From positions 97,238-161,237 of IMG/VR virus record IMGVR_UViG_3300046787_000130: a stretch of 64,000 nucleotides of DNA; one strand, 5' to 3'. Position 1 is the first letter of the stretch. Every line of letters starts with the position of its first letter. Both the position numbers and the translations under genes were made by a program. The DNA is from a virus. Shown piece after piece: positions 55,388 to 62,260 of this stretch. Below the pieces are notes generated by a model. That model worked only from the letters and a program-made list of their open reading frames with translations, searched no databases and was not told the origin of the DNA.

Positions 55388-55469
55388 ATCGCGACGGTTC
55401 TACCATCGTTAATCGGTAGCGCAGTCTTGGCTGCGAGAAAAGTCCCTTGACGACGACCAAGATTTATTT
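55388..55469 (+). other. Structured spacer, possible degenerate tRNA
   Basis: Contains CTACC/GGTAG (about 55400-55418) and CGCAG/CTGCG (about 55420-55435) hairpins and ends GACGACGACCA, like a tRNA 3' end. No complementary acceptor strand, no T-arm and a 6-nt loop where an anticodon would be. Best read as a decayed tRNA or unrelated structured RNA. Confidence 0.4.
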
Positions 55470-55544
55470 GTTGCTGTGGTTGAGTGGTTAGACAGCTGAC
55501 TGCAAATCAGTTTCACGCAGGTTCAAATCCTGTCAGCAACTCCA
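55470..55544 (+). tRNA. tRNA-Cys (GCA)
   Basis: Acceptor GTTGCTG/CAGCAAC, anticodon loop CTGCAAA (GCA), T-arm GCAGG/CCTGT, U73 as expected for Cys, encoded CCA. Confidence 0.93.
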
Positions 55545-55560
55545 CCTATATAGAATGTAT

Positions 55561-55634
55561 GCCTCGTTAGTTAAATGGTATAACTCCGCTTTTACACGGC
55601 GGTTTCGGCAGTTCGATTCTGTCACGAGGTACCA
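55561..55634 (+). tRNA. tRNA-Val (UAC)
   Basis: Acceptor GCCTCGT/ACGAGGT (G1-U72), anticodon loop TTTACAC (TAC), T-arm GGCAG/CTGTC, A73, encoded CCA. Confidence 0.92.
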
Positions 55635-55640
55635 AACAGT

Positions 55641-55715
55641 TGCAGGATAGTTCAGCAGCAGAACACCGGACTCATAATCCGGGGGTCACGGGTGCGAGTC
55701 CCGTTCCTGCTACCA
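55641..55715 (+). tRNA. tRNA with CAU anticodon, initiator-like mismatch at 1-72
   Basis: Acceptor TGCAGGA/TCCTGCT with a U1-U72 mismatch, D-stem GTTC/GAAC with a GG-less loop, anticodon stem CCGGA/TCCGG with loop CTCATAA (CAT), T-arm ACGGG/CCCGT with TGCGAGT loop, A73, CCA. The open 1-72 position resembles initiator tRNA; the anticodon stem is not the standard GGG/CCC. Confidence 0.8.
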
Positions 55716-55719
55716 CTTT

Positions 55720-55793
55720 GCGGGTATGATGTAATGGTTGCCTGTGACCTTGCCAAGGTTATCGTGCGAGTTCGATTCTCGCTACCCGCTCCA
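55720..55793 (+). tRNA. tRNA-Gly (GCC)
   Basis: Acceptor GCGGGTA/TACCCGC, anticodon loop TTGCCAA (GCC), T-arm GCGAG/CTCGC, U73, encoded CCA. Confidence 0.93.
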
Positions 55794-55829
55794 TTTTGAG
55801 AATCTGTTTTCCTATTTAAGGATGAATAT

Positions 55830-56252
55830 ATGAAACGTTTGCTTGCTACACTAGCCTTAATCCCATCTCTTGCTCTTGCTGAAGAGCCCAGCAAGTGGAC
55901 AACATTTACAAAGATGCCTGATGGCACGGTTTGGGAGTTCAAGAACAACTCTCTAAATGTAATTACTAACGACAGCAAGCAGATGTTTTGGATTGTTCAG
56001 TTTAGAACACACCAAGCGGGCAAGACGGTCTTTAATTTTGTAAAGGTTGCTGTTCCAGTAACTGCATGTAAGGTTCAGTCTGGTCAACTTGTTCTTGTTG
56101 GTATGGACAACGTTGAAAAAGCAAAGATTGACTTTGTATTTGACGGTGGCACTCTTGCGTCAAACATTGCGCAATCCGTCTGCCGTGCTGGCGACAAGGT
56201 ACTACAAAAGTATGCTGAAGAAGCAGAGAAGCCTGCTGAAGTAAGTACTTGA
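55830..56252 (+). CDS. Exported periplasmic protein of unknown function
   Basis: A 140-residue protein with a signal peptide (KRLLATLALIPSLALA, cleavage expected before EEPS). The mature part is beta-rich (WTTFTKMPDGTVWEFKNNSL, KTVFNFVKVAVPVTAC, KAKIDFVFDGGTLAS) with two cysteines. AAGGATG precedes ATG 55830. Embedded in the tRNA cluster; a role in the envelope during infection is inferred. Confidence 0.65.
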   Translation: MKRLLATLALIPSLALAEEPSKWTTFTKMPDGTVWEFKNNSLNVITNDSKQMFWIVQFRTHQAGKTVFNFVKVAVPVTACKVQSGQLVLVGMDNVEKAKIDFVFDGGTLASNIAQSVCRAGDKVLQKYAEEAEKPAEVST

Positions 56253-56277
56253 CTCTTCAAGCAAACAGATATATAAT
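56249..56277 (+). promoter_or_regulatory. Consensus sigma70 promoter before tRNA-Gln
   Basis: TTGACT (56249-56254), 17-nt spacer, TATAAT (56272-56277). Transcription should begin near 56284, just before tRNA-Gln at 56288. It would drive two tRNAs and the peroxiredoxin gene. Confidence 0.8.
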
Positions 56278-56287
56278 TATCGTATAT

Positions 56288-56361
56288 TGAGGGGTCGTCT
56301 AACGGCAGGACGACGGACTTTGAATCCGTCTATCTAGGTTCAAATCCTAGCCCCTCAGCCA
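56288..56361 (+). tRNA. tRNA-Gln (UUG)
   Basis: Acceptor TGAGGGG/CCCCTCA with U1-A72, anticodon loop CTTTGAA (TTG), T-arm CTAGG/CCTAG, G73, encoded CCA; all fit Gln identity. Confidence 0.93.
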
Positions 56362-56366
56362 TTTAA

Positions 56367-56456
56367 GGATGTGTGCCAGAGCCTGGTTTAATGGAACGGT
56401 CTTGAAAACCGTCGATGGGAAACCATCCGTAGGTTCGAATCCTACCACATCCGCCA
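56367..56456 (+). tRNA. tRNA-Ser (UGA)
   Basis: Acceptor GGATGTG/CACATCC, anticodon stem ACGGT/ACCGT with loop CTTGAAA (TGA), long variable arm GATGG-GAAA-CCATC, T-arm GTAGG/CCTAC, G73, encoded CCA. Confidence 0.93.
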
Positions 56457-56476
56457 TTTTATATTAGGAGATTGAA

Positions 56477-57016
56477 ATGATTGAAGAAGGCAAGAAGGTT
56501 CCTCAGAATGTTGTATTCAAGACTCGTGTTCGTGATGAGTCTGTTGGTGGACCAAATCCTTATCGTTGGGAAGATGTAAAGAGCGGCGACTTGTTCAAGC
56601 GTCGGCGCGTTGTTCTATTCTCACTGCCAGGTGCATTCACTCCAACCTGCTCAACCTATCAGTTGCCTGACTTTGAGAAACTCTATCCTGAGTTTACTCT
56701 CCATAAGATTAGTAAGATTTACTGCGTATCTGTAAATGATGCGTTTGTAATGAATGCTTGGGCAAAGCAGCAGGAACTGAAGAATGTTGAGGTCATTCCT
56801 GACGGCAGCGGACTCTTCACCAAGAAGATGGGCGCACTGGTCAAGAAGGATAATCTTGGTTTTGGTCAGCGCAGTTGGCGTTATGCTGCTGTTATCAAGA
56901 ATGGCGTCATTGAGAAGTTGTTTGTTGAGCCGGGTCTTGAAGACAACTGCCCTGCTGACCCATATGGTGAGACTTCCCCTCAGAATGTTCTGAAGTGGCT
57001 TCAAAACAATGCGTGA
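56477..57016 (+). CDS. Peroxiredoxin (Prx5/AhpE-like hybrid family)
   Basis: A 179-aa thiol peroxidase. The active-site motif PGAFTPTCSTYQLP has the peroxidatic Cys, with the conserved Thr and Arg context (FGQRSWRYAAVIKNG). A cysteine in LEDNCPADPYG near the C-terminus may act in resolution. ATTAGGAG precedes ATG 56477. It may protect phage replication from peroxide stress. Confidence 0.9.
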   Translation: MIEEGKKVPQNVVFKTRVRDESVGGPNPYRWEDVKSGDLFKRRRVVLFSLPGAFTPTCSTYQLPDFEKLYPEFTLHKISKIYCVSVNDAFVMNAWAKQQELKNVEVIPDGSGLFTKKMGALVKKDNLGFGQRSWRYAAVIKNGVIEKLFVEPGLEDNCPADPYGETSPQNVLKWLQNNA

Positions 57017-57449
57017 AGAACTAGATAATGAACTTTGCGAAAAGTATCCTGAGATTTTTCGTGACCGTCACGCACCAGTAACTCAGACTCCTATGGGGTT
57101 TGGGTTTGAGTGCGGTGACGGTTGGTTTGACTTAATTGATGCTCTCTGTAAGAGAATTCAGAACTATCTAGATTGGGAACGTAAGTATCCCCCGCCTCAT
57201 GATGAAGAGATTGAGCAAGTTGTTGCCGCTCAAGTCAAAGAGAAGTTTGGCGGTATGCGTTTCTACTTTGACGGTGGCAATGACGTCATTCGCGGAATGG
57301 TCATGATGGCAGAAGAGATGTCATACAGCATCTGTGAAGAATGCGGCAACAAAGGTAGGCTGCGCGGTAGCGGTTGGGTTATAACCCGATGCGATGAGCA
57401 TTATACCAATGATGCTATTTCTTACGAGGAGCAACTTTCTTCTTCTTGA
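57009..57449 (+). CDS. Conserved phage zinc-binding protein
   Basis: A 146-residue protein. CEKYPEIFRDRHAPVTQTPM, FGFECGDGWFDLIDALC and VKEKFGGMRFYFDGG form a pattern I recall from many phages. CEECGNKGRLR and CDEH near the end could bind zinc. It overlaps peroxiredoxin by 8 nt and, at its 3' end, the convergent minus-strand gene by 35 nt. Function unknown. Confidence 0.7.
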   Translation: MREELDNELCEKYPEIFRDRHAPVTQTPMGFGFECGDGWFDLIDALCKRIQNYLDWERKYPPPHDEEIEQVVAAQVKEKFGGMRFYFDGGNDVIRGMVMMAEEMSYSICEECGNKGRLRGSGWVITRCDEHYTNDAISYEEQLSSS

Positions 57450-57813
57450 CCGCAGTCTTCTTGGCTGCACCTTTTTGGGGTGCTACTTTCATAAAGTGAA
57501 ATTTGTGAAAGTATACAACCCAAGCAAACAGAAAGGCTAGACCAACATTCATCAACACTTCGCCAACTGGTGCTTCTATAGCAGTGACGTAATCAGCGCC
57601 ACGTGGTACAATTACAGTATATACGGTATTTGTCGCATTCCATAGTGAACACGCGATGATAGATACTAATGTTGTCTTTAATGACCAGTGCTGTAGGATG
57701 CTCCACTTTTGGACAATGCTTGTAGCATTGCCGAACAGCAGAACAAAGAATCCAGTCATACCAATACAAATTAGTAAGTTGGCAAAGATGTTGATGATTT
57801 GAAAGAAACTCAT
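57415..57813 (-). CDS. Membrane protein (minus strand)
   Basis: A 132-residue protein with three to four hydrophobic segments (IINIFANLLICIGMTGFFVL, TLVSIIACSLWNA, GEVLMNVGLAFLFAWVVYF) and a Lys-rich tail (KKTAVKKKKVAPRKK). GGGGAT lies before its start, within the stop region of the upstream minus-strand gene. Two such genes are the only minus-strand genes seen in the window. Possible holin-like or envelope effector; not proven. Confidence 0.65.
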   Translation of the reverse strand: MSFFQIINIFANLLICIGMTGFFVLLFGNATSIVQKWSILQHWSLKTTLVSIIACSLWNATNTVYTVIVPRGADYVTAIEAPVGEVLMNVGLAFLFAWVVYFHKFHFMKVAPQKGAAKKTAVKKKKVAPRKK

Positions 57814-57816
57814 GCT

Positions 57817-58182
57817 CTATCCCCTTGGCTTTTTCTTCCCTGATGTTTTCTTTTTGGCGGCTTTACGCTTTGAAGGTTTACGTTTAGGGGCAGTCTGTTC
57901 TTCCATATCAGGCATAAGTTTCTTGATTGCGAAATCAATACCGCTCAAGCCAAGGAAGCCCAGAATAAACGCAATTCCAAAGGTAAGGTTCTGGTTGGTG
58001 AGATTCAGGGAATCTACAACAACTGGAGTTATATAGTTAGCGGAACCAACGCCCGCAGCAATGCTTAGGGCTACACTACTGAGTCGTGTAGCATGACCTT
58101 TTTTGATAGTTAATAAAGAACCGAACAATCCAGACACAATTAATCCTGCATTAATACCGACTTCTTGTAGGATATTTTGCAT
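57817..58182 (-). CDS. Holin-like membrane protein (minus strand)
   Basis: A 121-residue protein from the ATG whose first base is 58182; a TTG twelve bases earlier is a weaker start. Two to three hydrophobic segments (NAGLIVSGLFGSLLTI, SVALSIAAGVGSANYITPVV, FGIAFILGFLGLSGIDFAIK) and a Lys/Arg tail (KPSKRKAAKKKTSGKKKPRG). Forms a two-gene unit with the next minus-strand gene. Function inferred from topology only. Confidence 0.6.
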   Translation of the reverse strand: MQNILQEVGINAGLIVSGLFGSLLTIKKGHATRLSSVALSIAAGVGSANYITPVVVDSLNLTNQNLTFGIAFILGFLGLSGIDFAIKKLMPDMEEQTAPKRKPSKRKAAKKKTSGKKKPRG

Positions 58183-58225
58183 CCTTTTCCCCAAGTCTAG
58201 GTAGATACCGTATTTAGGAGTTCAT

Positions 58226-58867
58226 ATGAAGGTAAACATTGGACCATACAAGAATTGGATTGGACCATATCAGATTGCTGAAAAGATTCTGTTTTGGAAG
58301 GATAAGCATGAAGATGATTCTGTCCATAAGTTTGGCGCATGGCTATCTGGCGATGATAATAAGCCATCTTTGCTGCTACGTTTCTGTCAGTGGGTTGAGT
58401 CCAAGCGCGAACGCAAGGTGAAGATTCATATTGACAACTATGACACGTGGAATATGAACAGCACTCTTGCCATGATTATCCTGCCGATGCTCAAGCAACT
58501 GAAGGCAACCAAGCACAGCTCTCCCTTTGTTGACAACAAGGATGTTCCCAAGAATCTACGGTCAACGGCTGCTCCCCCGAAAGAAAATGAATGGGATATT
58601 GATGCCAATCATGAAGCCCGTTGGGATTGGGTGCTGGATGAGATTATCTGGACCTTTGAGCAACTGAATGATGAGGATAATGATTCTCAGTTTCATTCCG
58701 GCGTAAATGATTATGCTTTTGTAAAAAAGGATAATGGTTATGTTGAAATAGTTAATGGTCCAAATCATACCGCTAAATTTGATTATGAGGGATATAAAAA
58801 GCATCATAATCGGATTTCAAAAGGATTATTGCTGTTTGGAAAGTATTATCAGGGATTATGGGATTGA
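58226..58867 (+). CDS. Conserved phage protein of unknown function
   Basis: A 213-aa protein present in many T4-like and other large phages: RKVKIHIDNYDTWNMNSTLA, IILPMLKQLKATKHSSPFVD and WDWVLDEIIWTFEQL are its hallmark. TTAGGAG precedes ATG 58226. Followed by a strong terminator, so the unit ends here. Its role is unknown to me. Confidence 0.75.
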   Translation: MKVNIGPYKNWIGPYQIAEKILFWKDKHEDDSVHKFGAWLSGDDNKPSLLLRFCQWVESKRERKVKIHIDNYDTWNMNSTLAMIILPMLKQLKATKHSSPFVDNKDVPKNLRSTAAPPKENEWDIDANHEARWDWVLDEIIWTFEQLNDEDNDSQFHSGVNDYAFVKKDNGYVEIVNGPNHTAKFDYEGYKKHHNRISKGLLLFGKYYQGLWD

Positions 58868-58877
58868 CTCTGAATAG

Positions 58878-58909
58878 ATGCCCCTAGATTCACGTCAGGG
58901 GCATTTTTT
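58878..58909 (+). terminator. Strong intrinsic terminator
   Basis: ATGCCCCT (58878-58885) pairs perfectly with AGGGGCAT (58897-58904), 11-nt loop, followed by TTTTTC. It isolates the conserved gene from the early cassette downstream. Confidence 0.9.
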
Positions 58910-58977
58910 CCGTCTGGGGATGCTACGGGGTGGCTGAAATCTGCTTGGCACCTGCGCAATTCTACGCAGCCTAGTAA

Positions 58978-59033
58978 GGGATTGATTTTACAGAAGTTTT
59001 TCCTATCGACTTTTTCTTAGATTTCAGTACAAT
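58978..59033 (+). promoter_or_regulatory. Early-type sigma70 promoter P5
   Basis: TCGACT (59006-59011), 16-nt spacer, TACAAT (59028-59033); upstream block GGGATTGATTTTACAGAAG. The leader carries AAGGA before ATG 59060. Confidence 0.88.
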
Positions 59034-59059
59034 CTTAAGTATAGAAACAAGGAATGAAT

Positions 59060-59344
59060 ATGAACCGCGACATCACCAATCCCGATGACATGACTTTTAC
59101 AGCGTTCGACAATCTGCTGTCCCGTGCTACGTTCACGCTGCTCCCTGAGAATGCGCGCAATGCGTATGCTGGTGCCAGCATGCGTTGCCTGTACGCCATC
59201 GTGGATGGGCTTGAAATCCTGTGCGAAGATGGCGTGTTCAACGTCTACGGCATGCGCGATGATGCTAATGATTTTGCACCGTGGTGCGTATCGTTTGCGC
59301 CTGCGCTGGGCAAGCGTCCTGGTTGCCGCGAGCAGATTCTGTAA
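59060..59344 (+). CDS. Unknown early protein
   Basis: A 94-residue protein; ATG 59060 is well spaced from AAGGA, the ATG at 59054 is not. Contains FDNLLSRATFTLLPENARNA and MRCLYAIVDGLEILCEDGV. G+C-rich codons. No family recognised; the ending APALGKRPGCREQIL contains one of its four cysteines. Confidence 0.65.
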   Translation: MNRDITNPDDMTFTAFDNLLSRATFTLLPENARNAYAGASMRCLYAIVDGLEILCEDGVFNVYGMRDDANDFAPWCVSFAPALGKRPGCREQIL

Positions 59345-59345
59345 G

Positions 59346-59400
59346 CGGTTGATTCTACAAGAATTTTTCGCATTGACTTTTTCCTAGATTTCAGTACAAT
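59346..59400 (+). promoter_or_regulatory. Early-type sigma70 promoter P6 (leaderless arrangement)
   Basis: TTGACT (59373-59378), 16-nt spacer, TACAAT (59395-59400); upstream block GGTTGATTCTACAAGAA. ATG 59407 begins seven bases after the -10. Confidence 0.87.
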
Positions 59401-59406
59401 ATAAGT

Positions 59407-59730
59407 ATGGTAGCAAAACGCAAAAAGCGGTCAGACCGCAACTACATCCTGTATGTGCTGGAGAACAAGCACACGGGCAGCACCTATATCGGGCTGTCTG
59501 CCGTGATTGGCTCTGCCAAGGTACGCACGCTCAAGGTGCGCTTCAAGCGCCATGTCTCCAAGGCTTTCACGGAAGCCAAGGCATGGACTCTCCACAAAGC
59601 CCTGCGCAAGCATCCTATGGAGTGTGACTGGAATCGCACCATTCTTCAGGTCATTCGTGGTCGCAAAGCGGCGTACCAGTTGGAGCGTCAGCTGATTGCT
59701 GAGCACCAGCCTGACCTCAACACGTTTTAA
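59407..59730 (+). CDS. GIY-YIG endonuclease-like protein from a probably leaderless mRNA
   Basis: A 107-residue protein that is essentially just a GIY-YIG nuclease domain: YILYVLENKHTGSTYIGLSA (YVL...YIG), basic residues including RFKRHVSK, and the C-terminal YQLERQLIAEHQPDLNTF with the catalytic Glu. No separate DNA-binding region, so it may be a solitary nuclease rather than a classic homing enzyme. The domain begins at residue 12, so the start at the predicted +1 of P6 is secure. Confidence 0.8.
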   Translation: MVAKRKKRSDRNYILYVLENKHTGSTYIGLSAVIGSAKVRTLKVRFKRHVSKAFTEAKAWTLHKALRKHPMECDWNRTILQVIRGRKAAYQLERQLIAEHQPDLNTF

Positions 59731-59744
59731 TTGGAGTTTAGATT

Positions 59745-60143
59745 ATGCCCTGCTATAACGGCGATGATTCGTATGACCGTGGCTACAACAGCGCGCACAG
59801 CGAAGTGCGCAAGATGGAAAAGGTGGTTGAGAAGTTTGAAGCCGTGCTGTGCGGCATCATGCAGATTGACCCCACCATTGTTGACCGCATCAATTGGAAG
59901 GAAGTTGGCATCACCAAGCAGCAGCACCTGAACTGGTGGAAAGAACACCAGAAGGAAGATGCTGCGCGCAAGGTGCGTGAAGCCAAGGAAAAAGAACAAG
60001 CCAAGATTGAGCGTCAGTTGCGCAAGGAACGCAAAGAAAAGGCACGTGTTGCCCGTCTTGCGAAGTTGCGCAAGGAACTGGCTGAAGCCGAAGCGGAAGA
60101 TGCCAAGAAGGCAAAGAAGAAAGTTGCCAAGAAGGGTAAGTGA
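59745..60143 (+). CDS. Coiled-coil basic protein
   Basis: A 132-residue protein. The N-terminus MPCYNGDDSYDRGYNSAHSE is followed by a folded middle (FEAVLCGIMQIDPTIVDRIN) and a long Lys/Arg/Glu/Ala helix (REAKEKEQAKIERQLRKERK) ending KKVAKKGK. TTGGAG precedes ATG 59745. Probably nucleic-acid associated; function unknown. Confidence 0.65.
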   Translation: MPCYNGDDSYDRGYNSAHSEVRKMEKVVEKFEAVLCGIMQIDPTIVDRINWKEVGITKQQHLNWWKEHQKEDAARKVREAKEKEQAKIERQLRKERKEKARVARLAKLRKELAEAEAEDAKKAKKKVAKKGK

Positions 60144-60144
60144 G

Positions 60145-60315
60145 ATGGAAGACTATCTGAAAGTTTATGTCGTGATAGAAGAAGACGATAGTCGAGGGTA
60201 TGGCGCAACGGTCGTTGGTGTGTTCACTCGACGCGAGGATGCTGAGGCTGCGCGCATCCAGCGAACGCGCGAGCGTGAGGCGTTCTGCACCGTCCATGAA
60301 GAGGAATTGAAGTGA
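60145..60315 (+). CDS. Unknown small protein
   Basis: A 56-residue product from ATG 60145, one base after the previous stop. Begins MEDYLKVYVVIEEDDSRGYG; the beta-hairpin/helix pattern with FTRREDAEAARIQR resembles a small conserved phage module. Function unknown. The longer upstream frame is a shadow of the coiled-coil gene. Confidence 0.55.
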   Translation: MEDYLKVYVVIEEDDSRGYGATVVGVFTRREDAEAARIQRTREREAFCTVHEEELK

Positions 60316-60554
60316 TGAACGATTATGTGGTTGGTCAACCTGTTAGTCTGACTGTCGTTGGTAACATCACGGTTTCCACGGTGCGTCTGCCAAAGATGAT
60401 GCGTGACCCTGACCGTTGGGAAACTTGCCTGTTTGATGACACCAACGATTCTCGCTCAGAAGTCGTTGCGACGTACATCGCTCGATTTGATGCTGAGATT
60501 GGTCATGAACGAATTGTCTTGGCTCTCAAGTTTATGAATGACACAGGAAAGTAA
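60315..60554 (+). CDS. Unknown small protein
   Basis: A 79-residue product; ATG 60315 overlaps the previous TGA, and a GTG three bases earlier is less likely. Contains YVVGQPVSLTVVGNITVSTV and RFDAEIGHERIVLALKFMN. No family recognised. Confidence 0.55.
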   Translation: MNDYVVGQPVSLTVVGNITVSTVRLPKMMRDPDRWETCLFDDTNDSRSEVVATYIARFDAEIGHERIVLALKFMNDTGK

Positions 60555-60555
60555 A

Positions 60556-60672
60556 ATGTTAGAAGTATTACTGGCATTGCTAAACATTGGAATGGTGGTT
60601 GGTTTGATTACCTGCGTTATCGTACCTGCCATAATTATGTATGCAATCGTAACAGACCGCAAAAGGAAATAA
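60556..60672 (+). CDS. Small membrane protein (38 aa)
   Basis: ATG 60556 with ACAGGAAAG upstream. The product MLEVLLALLNIGMVVGLITC continues as a single transmembrane span ending in a basic tail (TDRKRK). A third tiny membrane protein of the early cassettes. Function unknown. Confidence 0.5.
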   Translation: MLEVLLALLNIGMVVGLITCVIVPAIIMYAIVTDRKRK

Positions 60673-60673
60673 T

Positions 60674-60901
60674 ATGAGTAAATTGAACGCATATGAGCAC
60701 TTTGCTCTGAATTACTTTCTGACTTCTTATCCTGAAAACGTTTGTATTCAGGGCATCTTCAATATGATGCTGGAATACAGCGAAGAAGTGGTTGCTTGGG
60801 GGGATATCTTTTGGAGCGAAGAACCCGCTGACCTCATCCGTGAGATTGAAACCATGATTATCCTGTTGGAGCAGAGTTTTGTTCCGCGAGAGGTGAAGTA
60901 A
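60674..60901 (+). CDS. Unknown small acidic protein
   Basis: A 75-residue product from ATG 60674, AGGAAATAAT upstream. It begins MSKLNAYEHFALNYFLTSYP; helical and acidic in its C-terminal half. Its stop overlaps the next start. No family recognised. Confidence 0.55.
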   Translation: MSKLNAYEHFALNYFLTSYPENVCIQGIFNMMLEYSEEVVAWGDIFWSEEPADLIREIETMIILLEQSFVPREVK

Positions 60902-61086
60902 TGAATGAATCTTTGCGCAACCGTTGTGATGCACTAGTGACTGCTTTAGTCGGCAAGGATTATGTTGAGCAATGGTGGGATTCTCCAAACAAGATATTTG
61001 ACGGGGAAACTCCGCGCAAAACATTTGACTCTGAGCCAAATCTAGTTTATAATTACCTGATGGACATGACAGAAGGTGGATGGTGA
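60901..61086 (+). CDS. Small protein, weakly ParS/DUF2384-like
   Basis: A 61-residue product. VEQWWDSPNKIFDGETPRKT followed by VYNYLMDM resembles the C-terminal part of ParS/MbcA-type (DUF2384) antitoxin domains, but length and similarity are marginal. No adjacent toxin gene was seen. Treat the family link as a suggestion. Confidence 0.5.
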   Translation: MNESLRNRCDALVTALVGKDYVEQWWDSPNKIFDGETPRKTFDSEPNLVYNYLMDMTEGGW

Positions 61087-61229
61087 TGATGAACCAATTC
61101 AAAGTTTGTTATCGTCCTGGCGGTATGGGTCTTGACCATTCCTCATGGTGGCTCTGCGAAAGCAAGGTTATCCAGGGTGTTTGGATGGATTGGCCAATCA
61201 AGCGGCTGAAGTGGAGTGACTACCGATGA
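61086..61229 (+). CDS. Small Trp-rich protein (47 aa)
   Basis: ATG 61086 overlaps the previous TGA; a second ATG follows at once. The product contains GGMGLDHSSWWLCESKVIQG and VWMDWPIKRLKWSDYR, unusually rich in Trp. The stop overlaps the next start. Function unknown. Confidence 0.5.
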   Translation: MMNQFKVCYRPGGMGLDHSSWWLCESKVIQGVWMDWPIKRLKWSDYR

Positions 61230-61435
61230 ACGATTGGTGGGACGATGATTCTATAGAAATTAGTGACCGAATACAGGCTATGCAAACTGAAATTGCAAGG
61301 CTGCGAGAACTATCAAAATTGCTATCAGAACAGAACGATTCTCTCAAGAAAATAGTGAGTGAACAAATTTGCCCTCGCGGAAAATCTTGGCTCACTGTTG
61401 ATGCTGATGGTAATACTGTACTGAGGAATATGTAA
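61226..61435 (+). CDS. Small coiled-coil protein
   Basis: A 69-residue product from ATG 61226. Acidic start (MNDWWDDDSIEISDRI), then a heptad helix (MQTEIARLRELSKLLSEQND) and a short beta tail (GKSWLTVDADGNTVL). Chained by overlap to both neighbours. Function unknown. Confidence 0.55.
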   Translation: MNDWWDDDSIEISDRIQAMQTEIARLRELSKLLSEQNDSLKKIVSEQICPRGKSWLTVDADGNTVLRNM

Positions 61436-61620
61436 TGAACGTTTTTGTTGTATACTACGATGAACGCTACGAAGGCTTTGGAGAACGTGGAACTGAGCAA
61501 CGCAAGATTGAGGCGGTCTACGATAATGTGGAGGCTGCTCGCGCTAGGGCTCAACAGTTGAGCAAACTCAAGCATATTGTCTACGCTGACTTTGATGTTC
61601 ATGAACTTTTGATGTGCTAA
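61435..61620 (+). CDS. Unknown small protein
   Basis: A 61-residue product from ATG 61435, overlapping the previous stop. Contains FVVYYDERYEGFGERGTEQR and a helix AARARAQQLSK; similar to small modules with the pattern of the gene at 60145. Function unknown. Confidence 0.5.
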   Translation: MNVFVVYYDERYEGFGERGTEQRKIEAVYDNVEAARARAQQLSKLKHIVYADFDVHELLMC

Positions 61621-61635
61621 CAGGAATTCAACCCC

Positions 61636-61824
61636 ATGAAGAATTTTCAACTTGACGATTTGTGGAATCAGGCACTACAGGACACCAAGGAAGACTGGGG
61701 TGGTCCGTACACTCGATATCGGTATGCTCAATTGGTGCTTCAAGCCGCAATTGATAACCTAGAGTGGCATGGGCGAGATGCTGACGCAATTGCTCAGGTC
61801 AAGTATCTAAAGGATACTATGTGA
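61636..61824 (+). CDS. Unknown small protein
   Basis: A 62-residue product from ATG 61636 with ACAGGAATT upstream. QLDDLWNQALQDTKEDWGGP and AQLVLQAAIDNLEWHG are its main segments; helical. No family recognised. Confidence 0.55.
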   Translation: MKNFQLDDLWNQALQDTKEDWGGPYTRYRYAQLVLQAAIDNLEWHGRDADAIAQVKYLKDTM

Positions 61825-62045
61825 TGAACGACCGAATTGGTAAACTACTCAAACAAGCAGAGGAACGCTACCCAAGACATCTTGCAGTAGCAGTCCCAGA
61901 AGTACAATTACGACAGGATGCGCTAGAGAAGTTTGCTGAGTTGATTGTGCGAGAATGTGCTCAGTTTATTTTTGTGCTTGACGCAGAACCTGTATCCCAT
62001 AAGAGCGCAGCAAGAATGCTACAAGACCATTTTGGAGTCAAGTAA
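61824..62045 (+). CDS. Small helical phage protein, paralogue 1 of 3
   Basis: A 73-residue product from ATG 61824, overlapping the previous TGA. The pattern NDRIGKLLKQAEERY..., EKFAELIVRECAQF and a HFGVK ending recurs at 62418 and partly at 62045. This microgene family is frequent in marine T4-like phages. Function unknown. Confidence 0.6.
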   Translation: MNDRIGKLLKQAEERYPRHLAVAVPEVQLRQDALEKFAELIVRECAQFIFVLDAEPVSHKSAARMLQDHFGVK

Positions 62046-62260
62046 TGGGCGAAGAAATTAATCTACGGCTCAGAGAACTTTGGGAATTTACCTTAATGGA
62101 GCATAATTTTCCTGCTGACGTACACTACTATAATGAGTTTGGCAAACTAGTAATGGAAGAGTGTATCAAAGCCTGTCAGAGTCGTGTGGGTAACAGCGAC
62201 TACAATACAGGCAGAATGCACTGCGTCAGTGATATCAAAGAACATTTTGGAATCAAGTGA
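62045..62260 (+). CDS. Small helical phage protein, paralogue 2 of 3
   Basis: A 71-residue product, divergent member of the set: NLRLRELWEFTLMEHNFP, FGKLVMEECIKACQSR and DIKEHFGIK keep the layout of the neighbours. ATG 62045 overlaps the previous TAA. Function unknown. Confidence 0.55.
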   Translation: MGEEINLRLRELWEFTLMEHNFPADVHYYNEFGKLVMEECIKACQSRVGNSDYNTGRMHCVSDIKEHFGIK

